Below are positions 15,536-27,802 of a stretch of 36,052 bases of DNA, piece by piece. The notes under the pieces are model-generated. The model ran no database searches. It was not told the origin of the DNA and saw only the letters and a program-made list of their open reading frames with translations. This stretch comes from Hydrogenophaga intermedia. GTDB taxonomy: Bacteria > Pseudomonadota > Gammaproteobacteria > Burkholderiales > Burkholderiaceae_C. The translations under genes and the position numbers were made by a program. The stretch covers positions 1-36,052 of the forward strand of contig CAMDCY010000012.1 in assembly GCA_945890705.1 (NCBI GenBank). The letters run 5' to 3'. Within the stretch, counting starts at the first letter, position 1. Every line of letters begins with the position of its first letter.

Positions 15536-16444
15536 ATGCAAGCGTGGTCGTCGTCGGTGGTGGGGCGTTGGCGTCGCTGGACTCAGCGGCATTGGTCCTT
15601 GGCCGTGGACGATACCGGGCCGGTTGTGCGCTGGGTGTGCTTGCGGCAAGCACCTGGTGAACCCAGCCAATGCTTGGGCGCTGGCCAATGGTCCAGCGAC
15701 ACCTCGACGGACATTGGGCGTGATGCTTTTCAAGGGGCGCCGCTCGCCTTAGCCTTGCCCACCGGTGTGGTTTTGCAACGGCACGTGACCATGCCGCCTG
15801 CTTGTGATGAAGACGATCAACCCACGTGGGCCCAATCGGTCATGGCTCAGGCCATGGGGCTTCCCCTGGCGGAAGTGGCCGTGGACTGGGGACTTGAGAC
15901 CGATGCGGTGGTGGGCACGTCGTGGTGGGTGGCCGGTGTGCGGGCGTCGGTGGTGCGGGGTCGTGAGCAGTGGGCGCTAGCGCACGGGAGCACCTTGCGC
16001 CTGTTGGATACCCAGTCCTTGGCCTTGGAGCGTGTGTTGTGCGCCAGTGTGCGAGGGCAGACCGACCCGGTGTGGTTGTGGTGGGCTGGGCGCGACGAAG
16101 GGGTGTTGTGCACGGGGTGGTGGCATTTGGGGCATTGGCACGACCGACAAGACGTGCCCATGGATGTTCAGCACTTGGATCAGATGCCTTCGGCGCTGGT
16201 GGGTTTGGTTCGGGCCGCGCAAACCCAAAAGCCCGCTTTGTCGCGCATGCAATGGTGGTGGGCGGGTGAAGCCTTGGCGCCGTGGGCCGCGTGTTGGGCC
16301 GCCGATCCACCTCATTCTTGTCGCGCTTGGACATGTCAAGCGGCGCCCTTGCCGTTCGCGACTCGGATCGAAGCCGAGGTTCAAGCGCCCGCACAACCCT
16401 GGGCGCTGGCCCTGGGCTTGGCCATGCACCCAGGGTGGCGATGA
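15536..16444 (+). CDS. pilM: PilM-like type IV pilus/competence platform protein, divergent and Trp-rich
   Basis: This 302-residue protein is identified mainly by position: it is first in pilM-N-OP-Q and divergent from mrcA. Weaker support comes from a PilM-like middle section (QAMGLPLAEVAVDWGL, WWVAGVRASVV). PilM normally is a cytoplasmic actin-like ATPase of about 350 residues that binds PilN; HofM/ComA are shorter relatives. Here the expected N-terminal phosphate loop (GIDxGSSSVK type) reads SLAVDDTGPVVRW, so ATP binding is doubtful. The protein has 25 tryptophans (about 8 percent), far above normal. The ATG at 15536 has AAGGGG six bases upstream. The stop overlaps the pilN start (ATGA). 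Confidence 0.72.
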   Translation: MQAWSSSVVGRWRRWTQRHWSLAVDDTGPVVRWVCLRQAPGEPSQCLGAGQWSSDTSTDIGRDAFQGAPLALALPTGVVLQRHVTMPPACDEDDQPTWAQSVMAQAMGLPLAEVAVDWGLETDAVVGTSWWVAGVRASVVRGREQWALAHGSTLRLLDTQSLALERVLCASVRGQTDPVWLWWAGRDEGVLCTGWWHLGHWHDRQDVPMDVQHLDQMPSALVGLVRAAQTQKPALSRMQWWWAGEALAPWAACWAADPPHSCRAWTCQAAPLPFATRIEAEVQAPAQPWALALGLAMHPGWR

Positions 16445-16977
16445 TGGACATCAATCTGACCAATCACCGCCAAGCGCGCCTCAAGCGTCAATGGGCCATA
16501 ACCCGGTGGCGTTGTGCCAGCGCTGGCGTCTTGGGTGTGCTGTTGACTTGGTTGCCTTTGTCTTGGGAACGAGCACAACGGCAAGCGTGGGCGTCGGCTT
16601 GGCAGGCCGCACAGAACGAGGCCCAAGCCCTCCAATCGCGAGAAGCGCAATGGGCCAGCCAAACCCAAGCGTGGTCTGGCTGGGAAGCCCAACGCCAAGC
16701 TTGGCTGCGGGTGGGGCACGACAGCCAAACCGCGCTGCGCTTGTGGCATTGGTTGGGCACCGCATCGGCCCATGGTGTTCGTTGGACCCAGTGGCAACAA
16801 GAGGGCCCGCGTTGGACGGTCTCGGGTGAGGCCCATGACCTCAATGAGGTTCGCGAGTGGTTGGTCAGCGGCGACCACCGTCCCACACCGGTGGATCGAG
16901 AGGTGGCGGTGTCGCAGTCCCAGCAATGGGCCGATGGCCGCATTGGGTTTGTCTTGACTTGGGAGGAGCTTCCATGA
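16441..16977 (+). CDS. pilN: PilN-like inner-membrane protein, Trp-rich
   Basis: This 178-residue bitopic protein begins MMDINLTNHRQARLKRQW, matching the PilN INLLPHR segment that binds the PilM groove. One membrane segment follows (about 25-41), then a long Ala/Gln-rich predicted coiled coil (about 42-95) and a small periplasmic domain. It has 18 tryptophans in 178 residues (about 10 percent), mostly in QAW/QW contexts along the coiled coil, which is very unusual for the family. Overlapping start and stop with both neighbours indicates tight translational coupling. Confidence 0.82.
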   Translation: MMDINLTNHRQARLKRQWAITRWRCASAGVLGVLLTWLPLSWERAQRQAWASAWQAAQNEAQALQSREAQWASQTQAWSGWEAQRQAWLRVGHDSQTALRLWHWLGTASAHGVRWTQWQQEGPRWTVSGEAHDLNEVREWLVSGDHRPTPVDREVAVSQSQQWADGRIGFVLTWEELP

Positions 16978-17999
16978 CATGGGGGTTTTGGGGTGCACCG
17001 TCGTATTGGCGAGGACGTATTCGGTGTGTGTGGCTTGAGGACGCCGCGGCGGTCCGTTGGGGCTTGCCCGCTGGAGTGGCTGCTCTGGGTTTTGGTCTGG
17101 GTCTGGCGGCCTTGGGGTTGGGCGACTCCTTGAAGGCCAAACAAGGCCAATTGTTGGCATTGCAAGCCCGTAACGTGGCGCAACAAGCCCAGTGGGCTCG
17201 AGAGGCCCCGGTACGCGAACAGGCGCTCGCGGTGCGGGCGGCGGTCTCGGCTTGGCAATCGGCCTTGCGATGGTCGCAGCCCTCGCCTTGGCTGCAATGG
17301 CCAGCGCACGCAAAAGGTTTGGGCGTGACGCTGCAGCGCATCCAACCGGTTTCGGTGCACACCACGGCGCACCATGTGCAGCACAGGGTGGCGCTGGAAG
17401 GACAAGGCAGCTTGCCCGATATCGACGCGTTTTGGCGCGAACTCGGCCGTCAGGGTTGGTGGGTCACACCCTTGAACATGCGCATGGAGGGCTCGCGAGA
17501 GGGCCCAGTGACATGGCAGGCGCAGTGGGCGGTGCACCAAGCTTTGCCAGAGGACGCGCCCTTGGCGACGACCACAGGGCCACTGATTTTTGAGAAGCAG
17601 CCGTGGGTCAAAGGCTGGTTGAGCGATGGTGGCCCGTCCATCGTGGCGGCCCATGCGGCCGTCTCTGTGGCACCTGCTGTGAGGTTGGAGGGGGATTGGT
17701 CCTTGGCAAGGCAAGAGTCTGCAGAACCCAGTGATGCGGTGGCACTCTCGCCTTGGCCTAAAACCGATTGGACACACATGCGCTTGGTGGGTCGTTGGAA
17801 GCGCGGGCAACAGGTGGTCGCTTTGGTGGCGGTCGACGGTATGGTGCACGCAGTGGTGCCGGGGATGCGTCTGGGTCCCCAGCAGCACGAGGTGGTGCAG
17901 GTGACCTTGGACGGTGTGTGGGTGGCGACGGCGGCCTCGGATGGACGTCCTCGGCGCGTTTTGCATTGGCCCGATGACCAAAGCGAGGGTAAATCATGA
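16974..17999 (+). CDS. Fused PilO-PilP-like pilus alignment protein
   Basis: The 341-residue product covers two usual genes. Residues 1-190 look like PilO: a short cytoplasmic start, a membrane segment at about 31-50, an Ala/Gln-rich coil and a periplasmic domain. Residues about 265-332 (THMRLVGRWKRGQQVVAL, VDGMVHAVVPGMRLG, then EVVQVTLDGVWV) match the PilP beta domain that docks the PilQ secretin. A linker of about 70 residues joins them. No lipobox is present at the join, so PilP would be anchored by the PilO membrane helix instead of a lipid. It has 23 tryptophans. No stop or frameshift separates the halves. The start is the ATGA overlap with pilN. Confidence 0.72.
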   Translation: MTWGFWGAPSYWRGRIRCVWLEDAAAVRWGLPAGVAALGFGLGLAALGLGDSLKAKQGQLLALQARNVAQQAQWAREAPVREQALAVRAAVSAWQSALRWSQPSPWLQWPAHAKGLGVTLQRIQPVSVHTTAHHVQHRVALEGQGSLPDIDAFWRELGRQGWWVTPLNMRMEGSREGPVTWQAQWAVHQALPEDAPLATTTGPLIFEKQPWVKGWLSDGGPSIVAAHAAVSVAPAVRLEGDWSLARQESAEPSDAVALSPWPKTDWTHMRLVGRWKRGQQVVALVAVDGMVHAVVPGMRLGPQQHEVVQVTLDGVWVATAASDGRPRRVLHWPDDQSEGKS

Positions 18000-19354
18000 T
18001 CAGCTTGCGGCAATGGGTGTTGAGCGCCTGCTGTTGTTGTGCTGTGTGCGCTACATGGGCGGGTGAGGCCTCGCACAAAGAGGCGGTGAGTTTGCTGGTG
18101 CAAGATGCCGATGTTCGGGGCGTGTTGCAAGGTTTGGCCGAGGTGCACCCGTTCAATGTCCTCATGTCCGATGCCGTCAAAGGTCGCGTGAGTTTGCGTC
18201 TGGACGCTGTGCCTTGGCGGCAAGCGGTGGAATGGGTTGCCCAAAGCCAAGGCTTGGCCTGGCGGTGGCAGGGCGACACAGTCTGGATCGGGACGCCCGA
18301 AGAGATGGTGTCGCGCGACACCTTGAGATTGCAAGCGGCGCTGGCGTTGGAAGCGGTCGAGCCTCTGCGCACACAAGGGTTTCGTTTGCAGTACGCCAAA
18401 GCCACCGACATCGTGACCCAATTGCTGCCGCCCGGCGACAAAACCGGGTCCGCACCGCGCATGTTGTCGGCCCGTGGCAGCGCCATGGCCGAGCCGCGCA
18501 GCAACCACGTCTTCGTGACCGACACCGATGCCCGGTTGCAACGCGTGGCCGCCTTGATTGCCCAAGTCGACATCCCCGTGCGCCAGGTGATGATTGAGGC
18601 GCGCATCGTCGAAGCGGAGGACAGTTTTGGCAAGGCCTTGGGCGTGCGTTTGGGCGGGGGTGTGCCCGATTTCCGGGTGGGTGCTCGCACGCAGGCACGC
18701 ATAGGCCCGAACTACGGTTCTCTGGCCCCTGTGGAGGGAGAGTTCCCCAGCGCGCCGTTCGTGAATTTGCCGGCCAACCCCAGTTCGGCGGCTGCCGCGA
18801 CCGTGGCCTTGTCTTTGTTCAGTCCGGCGGCGAGCCGATTTTTGAACTTGGAGGTGTCGGCCTTGGAGGCCGATGGCAAAGGGCGCATCGTCTCCAGCCC
18901 ACGTGTGGTCACTGCCGATCAGGTCAAGGCCTTGATTGAGCAGGGCACCGAGTTTCCTTACCAAACAGCCACCGCCAGTGGGGCCACGGCCATTGCTTTT
19001 CGCAAAGCCAACTTGAAGCTGGAGGTGACCCCACGCATCACGCCCGAGGGCCACGTGGTGCTGGACCTGTCCATCAACAAAGACAGCCGGGGCGAAACCA
19101 CCACCAGCGGCATCGCGATCAACACCAAACACGTGCAAACCCAGGTGCTGATTGAGAACGGCGGTACGGTGGTGATCGGCGGCATTTTTGAGCATGTGGA
19201 GCGTCAAGAGTTGCACCAGGTGCCGGGCTTGGGTCGGCTGCCGGTGTTGGGGGCCTTGTTTCGTTCGCGACAAACTGTTTCCAGTAAGTCCGAATTGCTG
19301 GTTTTCATCACCCCCCGGGTGCTGCACACACACAGGGCCGAAGTGGGCGGTTGA
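17996..19354 (+). CDS. pilQ: Short PilQ/HofQ/ComE-type secretin
   Basis: The 452-residue outer-membrane secretin forms the gated ring through which the pilus or incoming DNA passes. In order: signal peptide (about 1-23), N0/STN domain (about 28-100, VSLLVQDADVRGVLQGLAEVHPFNVLMSDAVKG), N1 domain (about 120-195), and the secretin core with VSSPRVVTAD, the AxxxxFRKANLKLEVTPRI block and the terminal VPGLGRLPVLGALFRSR signature. The N-terminal AMIN domains found in full PilQ (about 700 residues) are absent. The length is instead close to H. influenzae ComE and E. coli HofQ, which points to a DNA-uptake type. Tryptophan content is ordinary (7 residues). It overlaps the previous gene by four bases. 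Confidence 0.92.
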   Translation: MISLRQWVLSACCCCAVCATWAGEASHKEAVSLLVQDADVRGVLQGLAEVHPFNVLMSDAVKGRVSLRLDAVPWRQAVEWVAQSQGLAWRWQGDTVWIGTPEEMVSRDTLRLQAALALEAVEPLRTQGFRLQYAKATDIVTQLLPPGDKTGSAPRMLSARGSAMAEPRSNHVFVTDTDARLQRVAALIAQVDIPVRQVMIEARIVEAEDSFGKALGVRLGGGVPDFRVGARTQARIGPNYGSLAPVEGEFPSAPFVNLPANPSSAAAATVALSLFSPAASRFLNLEVSALEADGKGRIVSSPRVVTADQVKALIEQGTEFPYQTATASGATAIAFRKANLKLEVTPRITPEGHVVLDLSINKDSRGETTTSGIAINTKHVQTQVLIENGGTVVIGGIFEHVERQELHQVPGLGRLPVLGALFRSRQTVSSKSELLVFITPRVLHTHRAEVGG

Positions 19355-19397
19355 TTGGTGCTATTCTTCAAGCTCTCTCCATTCTTCTGGGCCGTTT

Positions 19398-19931
19398 GTG
19401 ACCTATTTGTGCAGCCTGGTGGGCCTACCAGGATCGGGCAAGTCGACCGTCGGTCGACAACTTGCCCGACGTTTGGGCCTGCCCTTTCACGACTCCGACC
19501 ACGTCATCGAAACCCGTTTGGGTTGTTCGATTCGCGAGTTCTTTGAGCGCGAGGGCGAAGACCGCTTTCGCGACTTGGAGTCCGAGGTGCTCGACGGCTT
19601 GACCGCTCAGGGCCCGGCGGTGGTTTCCACCGGCGGTGGTGCTGTGCTCCGGCCCATCAACCGAGAGCGTTTGCACCAGCGCACCCAAGTGGTGTATTTG
19701 CGATCCTCGCCCGATGAGGTGTTTCGTCGCTTGCGCCACGACCGCAACCGGCCCTTGCTGCAGGTCGACGACCCCCTGCAGCGACTCAAAGATTTGTTCG
19801 CGGTGCGCGATCCGCTGTACCGAGAAACCGCCCACTTCACCATTGAAACCGGACGCCCTTCGGTGGCCAGTTTGGTCAACATGGTGGTGATGCAACTCGA
19901 ACTCTCGGGCGTCTCGCCCACGGCCGCTTGA
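19398..19931 (+). CDS. aroK: Shikimate kinase
   Basis: AroK phosphorylates shikimate with ATP, the fifth step of the chorismate pathway. The 177-residue enzyme shows the P-loop GLPGSGKST near the N-terminus, the shikimate-binding DSD and [12 protein letters not shown] regions, STGGGAVL, the RNRPLL lid and RDPLYRETA. The GTG at 19398 is chosen because it puts the P-loop at the normal distance from the start; upstream in-frame codons lie inside pilQ. It lies 43 bases after pilQ and overlaps or abuts aroB, the conserved pilQ-aroK-aroB order. Confidence 0.95.
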   Translation: MTYLCSLVGLPGSGKSTVGRQLARRLGLPFHDSDHVIETRLGCSIREFFEREGEDRFRDLESEVLDGLTAQGPAVVSTGGGAVLRPINRERLHQRTQVVYLRSSPDEVFRRLRHDRNRPLLQVDDPLQRLKDLFAVRDPLYRETAHFTIETGRPSVASLVNMVVMQLELSGVSPTAA

Positions 19932-19936
19932 AAACC

Positions 19937-21040
19937 ATGACAACCTCCAACCACAACCGAGTTGAAGTGGCCATTGATTTGGGTGAGCGCAGCTACCCCA
20001 TTTGGATCGGCCAGCAGCTCATCAGCAACCCCAATACATGGACCGGTTTGCCAAAAGCCGCCGCGGCTTTGATCGTCACCAACTCCACGGTCGCTCCTTT
20101 GTATGCTCAGCGCTTGCAAAGCGCGCTGACCGCTGTCTATCCGAAGGTCCACACCGTGGTTTTGCCCGACGGTGAAGATCACAAAGACTGGGCCACCCTC
20201 AACCTGATTTTTGACGAGCTGTTGGGTCAAGGTGCTGACCGCAAGACCGTGCTGTTTGCTTTGGGTGGTGGCGTGGTGGGCGATATGACCGGCTTTGCCG
20301 CCGCTTGCTACATGCGCGGCGTGCCCTTTGTGCAAGTGCCCACCACCTTGCTGTCGCAGGTCGATTCGTCGGTGGGCGGCAAGACCGCCATCAACCACCC
20401 CATCGGCAAAAACATGATCGGCGCGTTCTACCAACCGCAACGCGTCGTGTGCGACCTCGACACCTTGCAAACCTTGCCCGAGCGCGAGATGAGCGCGGGC
20501 TTGGCCGAAATCATCAAGTACGGACCCATCGCCGACATGGCGTTTTTGGATTGGATTGACGCCAATCTCGACGCGCTCTTGGCGCGCGACCCCAAAGCCT
20601 TGGCGCACGCCGTGAAGCGCAGTTGCGAAATCAAAGCGTGGGTCGTGGCGCAAGACGAGCGCGAGGGGGGTATCCGGGCCATCCTGAATTTTGGCCACAC
20701 CTTCGGCCACGCCATCGAGGCCGGCTTGGGCTTTGGTGTTTGGTTGCACGGCGAGGCCGTGGGCTGCGGTATGGTCATGGCTTCTCGGCTATCACAACGT
20801 TTGGGTTTGGTGGACGAGGCTTTTGTGTCGCGCTTGACGGCGCTCGTTGATCGCGCGGGCCTGCCCACCGCGGGCCCCAAGCTCGGCGCAGACGAATACC
20901 TGCAACACATGCGCGTGGATAAAAAAGCCGAAGCCGGCGAGATCAAGTTCGTGCTCATCGACCAGCCCGGTAAGGCCACCGTGCGCGGCGCGCCCGATGC
21001 TTTGGTGGCACAAGTCATTGACGACTGTTGCGCCCAATGA
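19937..21040 (+). CDS. aroB: 3-dehydroquinate synthase
   Basis: AroB converts DAHP to 3-dehydroquinate using NAD and a divalent metal, the second step of the shikimate pathway. The 367-residue protein has the NAD-binding DGEDHKDW and [57 protein letters not shown] block. The metal ligands fall in GLAEIIKYG, in the [11 protein letters not shown] histidines and in [10 protein letters not shown]. An upstream in-frame TTG (19928) overlapping the aroK stop is a possible alternative start; I prefer the ATG at 19937. The stop overlaps the dgt start. Confidence 0.97.
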   Translation: MTTSNHNRVEVAIDLGERSYPIWIGQQLISNPNTWTGLPKAAAALIVTNSTVAPLYAQRLQSALTAVYPKVHTVVLPDGEDHKDWATLNLIFDELLGQGADRKTVLFALGGGVVGDMTGFAAACYMRGVPFVQVPTTLLSQVDSSVGGKTAINHPIGKNMIGAFYQPQRVVCDLDTLQTLPEREMSAGLAEIIKYGPIADMAFLDWIDANLDALLARDPKALAHAVKRSCEIKAWVVAQDEREGGIRAILNFGHTFGHAIEAGLGFGVWLHGEAVGCGMVMASRLSQRLGLVDEAFVSRLTALVDRAGLPTAGPKLGADEYLQHMRVDKKAEAGEIKFVLIDQPGKATVRGAPDALVAQVIDDCCAQ

Positions 21041-22185
21041 CGCCACTCGCGTCCTACGCCTGTCTGCCTGAACAGTCCCGTGGCCGCCGCCACGCAGAAC
21101 CCCCATTGCCCGCCCACGCCACCAGCGTGCGCAACCCGCACCAGCGCGACCGCGACCGCATCGTGCACTCCACCGCGTTTCGCCGCTTGGTTTACAAGAC
21201 GCAAGTTTTTTTGAACCACGAAGGTGATTTGTTTCGCACGCGCATGACGCACTCCTTGGAAGTGGCCCAACTCGGCCGCTCCATCGCTCGGGCTCTGGGT
21301 TTGAACGAAGACTTGGTGGAAGCCATCGCCTTGGCCCACGACCTCGGGCACACGCCGTTTGGTCACGCCGGTCAAGACGCACTCAACGAGTGCATGGCCG
21401 AGCATGGGGGCTTTGAGCACAATCTACAAAGCCTGCGCGTGGTGGACGAGTTGGAGGAGCGTTACCCCAGCTTCAACGGTTTGAACCTCAGTTTTGAGAC
21501 CCGAGAGGGCATCCTCAAGCACTGTTCTCGCCGCAACGCCGAGCTGCTGGAGCAGCAGGATCCCGGTGGTGTGGCTTCGCGTTTTTTGCAGGGCACGCAC
21601 CCGAGCTTGGAGGCCCAGTTGTGCAATTTGGCCGATGCCATCGCCTACAACGCCCACGACATCGACGACGGCGTGCGCTCGGGCTTGCTCACATTGGAAC
21701 AACTCCAAGAGGTCTCATTGTTTGCCCGCTTTCATGCCCAAACCGTGGCCGAATTCCCTGGCTTGGCCAGCCGGCGCCAGCTGTTTGAAACCATTCGCCG
21801 CATGCTCAGTGAACAGGTCTACGACGTGATCTCGGCCACGCGTGCGGCCTTGCAGCGCGTGGCACCCCGTCATGTCGATGAGGTTCGCCGCTCCGAGCCG
21901 TTGGTTCGGTTCAGCCCGTCCATGCACGCCGAGTCTCAAGCCCTCAAATCGTTTCTGTTCCGCAATCTCTACCGTCACCCGCAGGTCATGCAGAACACCG
22001 ATGGCGCCCGCACCATGGTTCAAGATTTGTTTGCTGCGTACGTAGAACAACCCGAAGAAATGCCCACGGCTTACGCCCAACGACCCAACCGCCAACGCGC
22101 TGTGGCGGATTACTTGGCCGGCATGACCGATCGCTTTGCCAGCCGCGAACATGCCCGGCTTAAATTGGGGTCAGATACCCATTAA
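21037..22185 (+). CDS. dgt: dGTPase-like deoxynucleoside triphosphate triphosphohydrolase
   Basis: This 382-residue HD-superfamily enzyme cleaves dNTPs to nucleoside and triphosphate, controlling nucleotide pools. Metal-binding motifs are visible: [14 protein letters not shown] (His72), the HD pair in [15 protein letters not shown] (His101, Asp102) and YNAHDIDDG further on. The start ATG overlaps the aroB stop. The last eight residues and the stop codon are encoded by the left end of the adjoining transposase element (from 22163), so the native tail after REHARL has been replaced. The catalytic domain is intact, so activity is probably retained. Confidence 0.92.
   Translation: MTPLASYACLPEQSRGRRHAEPPLPAHATSVRNPHQRDRDRIVHSTAFRRLVYKTQVFLNHEGDLFRTRMTHSLEVAQLGRSIARALGLNEDLVEAIALAHDLGHTPFGHAGQDALNECMAEHGGFEHNLQSLRVVDELEERYPSFNGLNLSFETREGILKHCSRRNAELLEQQDPGGVASRFLQGTHPSLEAQLCNLADAIAYNAHDIDDGVRSGLLTLEQLQEVSLFARFHAQTVAEFPGLASRRQLFETIRRMLSEQVYDVISATRAALQRVAPRHVDEVRRSEPLVRFSPSMHAESQALKSFLFRNLYRHPQVMQNTDGARTMVQDLFAAYVEQPEEMPTAYAQRPNRQRAVADYLAGMTDRFASREHARLKLGSDTH
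22163..22176 (+). repeat. Left inverted end of the transposase element
   Basis: AATTGGGGTCAGAT is perfectly complementary to 22985-22998. It is translated as part of the dgt reading frame, supplying K-L-G-S-D of the final codons. Confidence 0.8.
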
Positions 22186-22194
22186 ACTGTTGGG

Positions 22195-22890
22195 ATGGCC
22201 CGACTCCCTCGACTCACCCTCACCGGCTACCCGCACCACGTGATCCTGCGCGGCAACAACCGCCAAGATATTTTCATGAGCGTGACCGACCGCGAGTTCA
22301 TGCTTTCGGTGTTGTCTGAGGAGGCCAAGCAGCATGGCGTGGAGGTACACGCTTATGTGTTGATGAGCAACCACATTCACTTGCTCCTGACGCCCCAACG
22401 CGATCAGGCTTTGCCACGAATGATGCAGGCTTTGGGACGGCGCTACGTCCGGCACTTCAACCTGCGCCATGGGCGAACAGGTACCTTGTGGGAAGGTCGT
22501 TACCGGTCCAGTTTGATCCAAACCGAGCGCCACCTGCTGGCGTGCATGGCCTACATGGACCTCAATCCGGTGCGCGCCGGTCTGGTGGCCGATCCGTCTG
22601 AACACCCTTGGTCCAGCCATGGGCACTACGCGGGCACGCGCGTGGACAAAAACCTCACGCCACACGCGCTGTATTGGCAATTGGGCAACACACCATTTGA
22701 CCGCGAGGCCGCGTACACCGACTTGGTGCGTGCCGGGCTGTCGGCGAACCAAGTGGGTGCACTGACCCAGGCCACCTTGAGTGGCTGGGCCTTGGGTGAC
22801 GAAGGGTTCAAGCGCGGATTGCAATCGCAGACCGCACGGCGTGTGAGCCCAGGTCGGGCGGGGCGCCCGTCGAAAAATATCCCGACTTGA
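22195..22890 (+). CDS. REP-associated tyrosine transposase (RAYT, Y1_Tnp domain)
   Basis: This 231-residue single-strand DNA transposase/nuclease is of the HUH superfamily. The HUH metal motif is seen in SNHIHLLL (His60, His62), preceded by the typical start ARLPRLTLTGYPHHVILRGNNRQ. Tyr120 in ACMAYMDLNPVRAGLV is the likely nucleophile by analogy with E. coli RAYT. A basic C-terminal tail ends in GRPSKN. The ATG at 22195 is nine bases after the dgt stop and has no strong ribosome site, so it may depend on read-through from dgt. The frame is intact. RAYTs are often domesticated and act on REP palindromes; here inverted ends suggest an element that can move or once moved. Confidence 0.93.
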   Translation: MARLPRLTLTGYPHHVILRGNNRQDIFMSVTDREFMLSVLSEEAKQHGVEVHAYVLMSNHIHLLLTPQRDQALPRMMQALGRRYVRHFNLRHGRTGTLWEGRYRSSLIQTERHLLACMAYMDLNPVRAGLVADPSEHPWSSHGHYAGTRVDKNLTPHALYWQLGNTPFDREAAYTDLVRAGLSANQVGALTQATLSGWALGDEGFKRGLQSQTARRVSPGRAGRPSKNIPT

Positions 22891-22895
22891 GGCGG

Positions 22896-22916
22896 CGTCG
22901 CCATCGGCCAGCGACG
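22896..22916. repeat. Hairpin just after the transposase stop
   Basis: CGTCGC (22896-22901) and GCGACG (22911-22916) form a six-base stem with a nine-base loop, starting six bases after the stop. It could be a REP-like substrate hairpin or a weak transcription stop; there is no T-run. Confidence 0.35.
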
Positions 22917-22984
22917 AATCAAACCAGTTGTCTAGACCTGTCCCTAATTTAATGAAGATCCAATCGGGTTGTCTGAAAATCAGA

Positions 22985-22998
22985 ATCTGACCCCAATT
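22985..22998 (-). repeat. Right inverted end of the transposase element
   Basis: ATCTGACCCCAATT is the exact complement of the left end at 22163-22176. It is preceded by a 5-base-pair hairpin (22972-22984) and followed seven bases later by the candidate gltB -35 box. Confidence 0.8.
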
Positions 22999-23005
22999 AT
23001 TCTGC

Positions 23006-23034
23006 TTGGTACGTTTGTTGCGGTGCGGTATCCT
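23006..23034 (+). promoter_or_regulatory. Candidate gltB promoter
   Basis: TTGGTA (23006-23011), a 17-base spacer and TATCCT (23029-23034) each match four of six consensus positions. Transcription would start near 23041, leaving a short leader with the GAGGAA ribosome site. The promoter begins only seven bases outside the transposase element, so any upstream activator sites now lie in or beyond the element. Confidence 0.4.
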
Positions 23035-23066
23035 TGACGTCCCGCTGAATTTTTGAGGAATGCGCC

Positions 23067-27782
<4,716 letters not shown>

Positions 27783-27802
27783 CCCACAGAAAGATCGAGA
27801 TC

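Larger units (their letters stand above)
22163..22998 (+). mobile_element. REP-associated tyrosine transposase element with inverted ends
   Basis: The 836-base element is bounded by a 14-base perfect inverted repeat, AATTGGGGTCAGAT at 22163-22176 and its complement at 22985-22998. It contains one gene, a HUH (Y1) transposase of the RAYT type. A small TCTGA-AAA-TCAGA hairpin (22972-22984) is directly inside the right end, and GGGT/ACCC in the left end can form a shorter one, reminiscent of the subterminal hairpins of IS200/IS605 elements. No target-site duplication is visible, as expected for this transposition type. It lies between dgt and gltB. Confidence 0.75.

Noticed and set aside
15346-15537. 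64-residue N-terminal extension of mrcA
   Set aside because: The extension crosses the divergent pilM control region and a TATAAT box. PBP1a sequence begins with a short tail before the membrane helix, as from 15345.
16488-17981. Long antisense open frames across the pil cluster (up to 497 codons)
   Set aside because: No start signals and no recognisable domains. Their Pro/His/Arg/Thr-rich composition is what the opposite strand of Trp/Gln-rich genes gives.
22195-22890. Defence or CRISPR-linked function of the HUH transposase
   Set aside because: No neighbouring nuclease, repeat array or reverse transcriptase was seen. The protein fits the ordinary RAYT family and the flanks are housekeeping genes.
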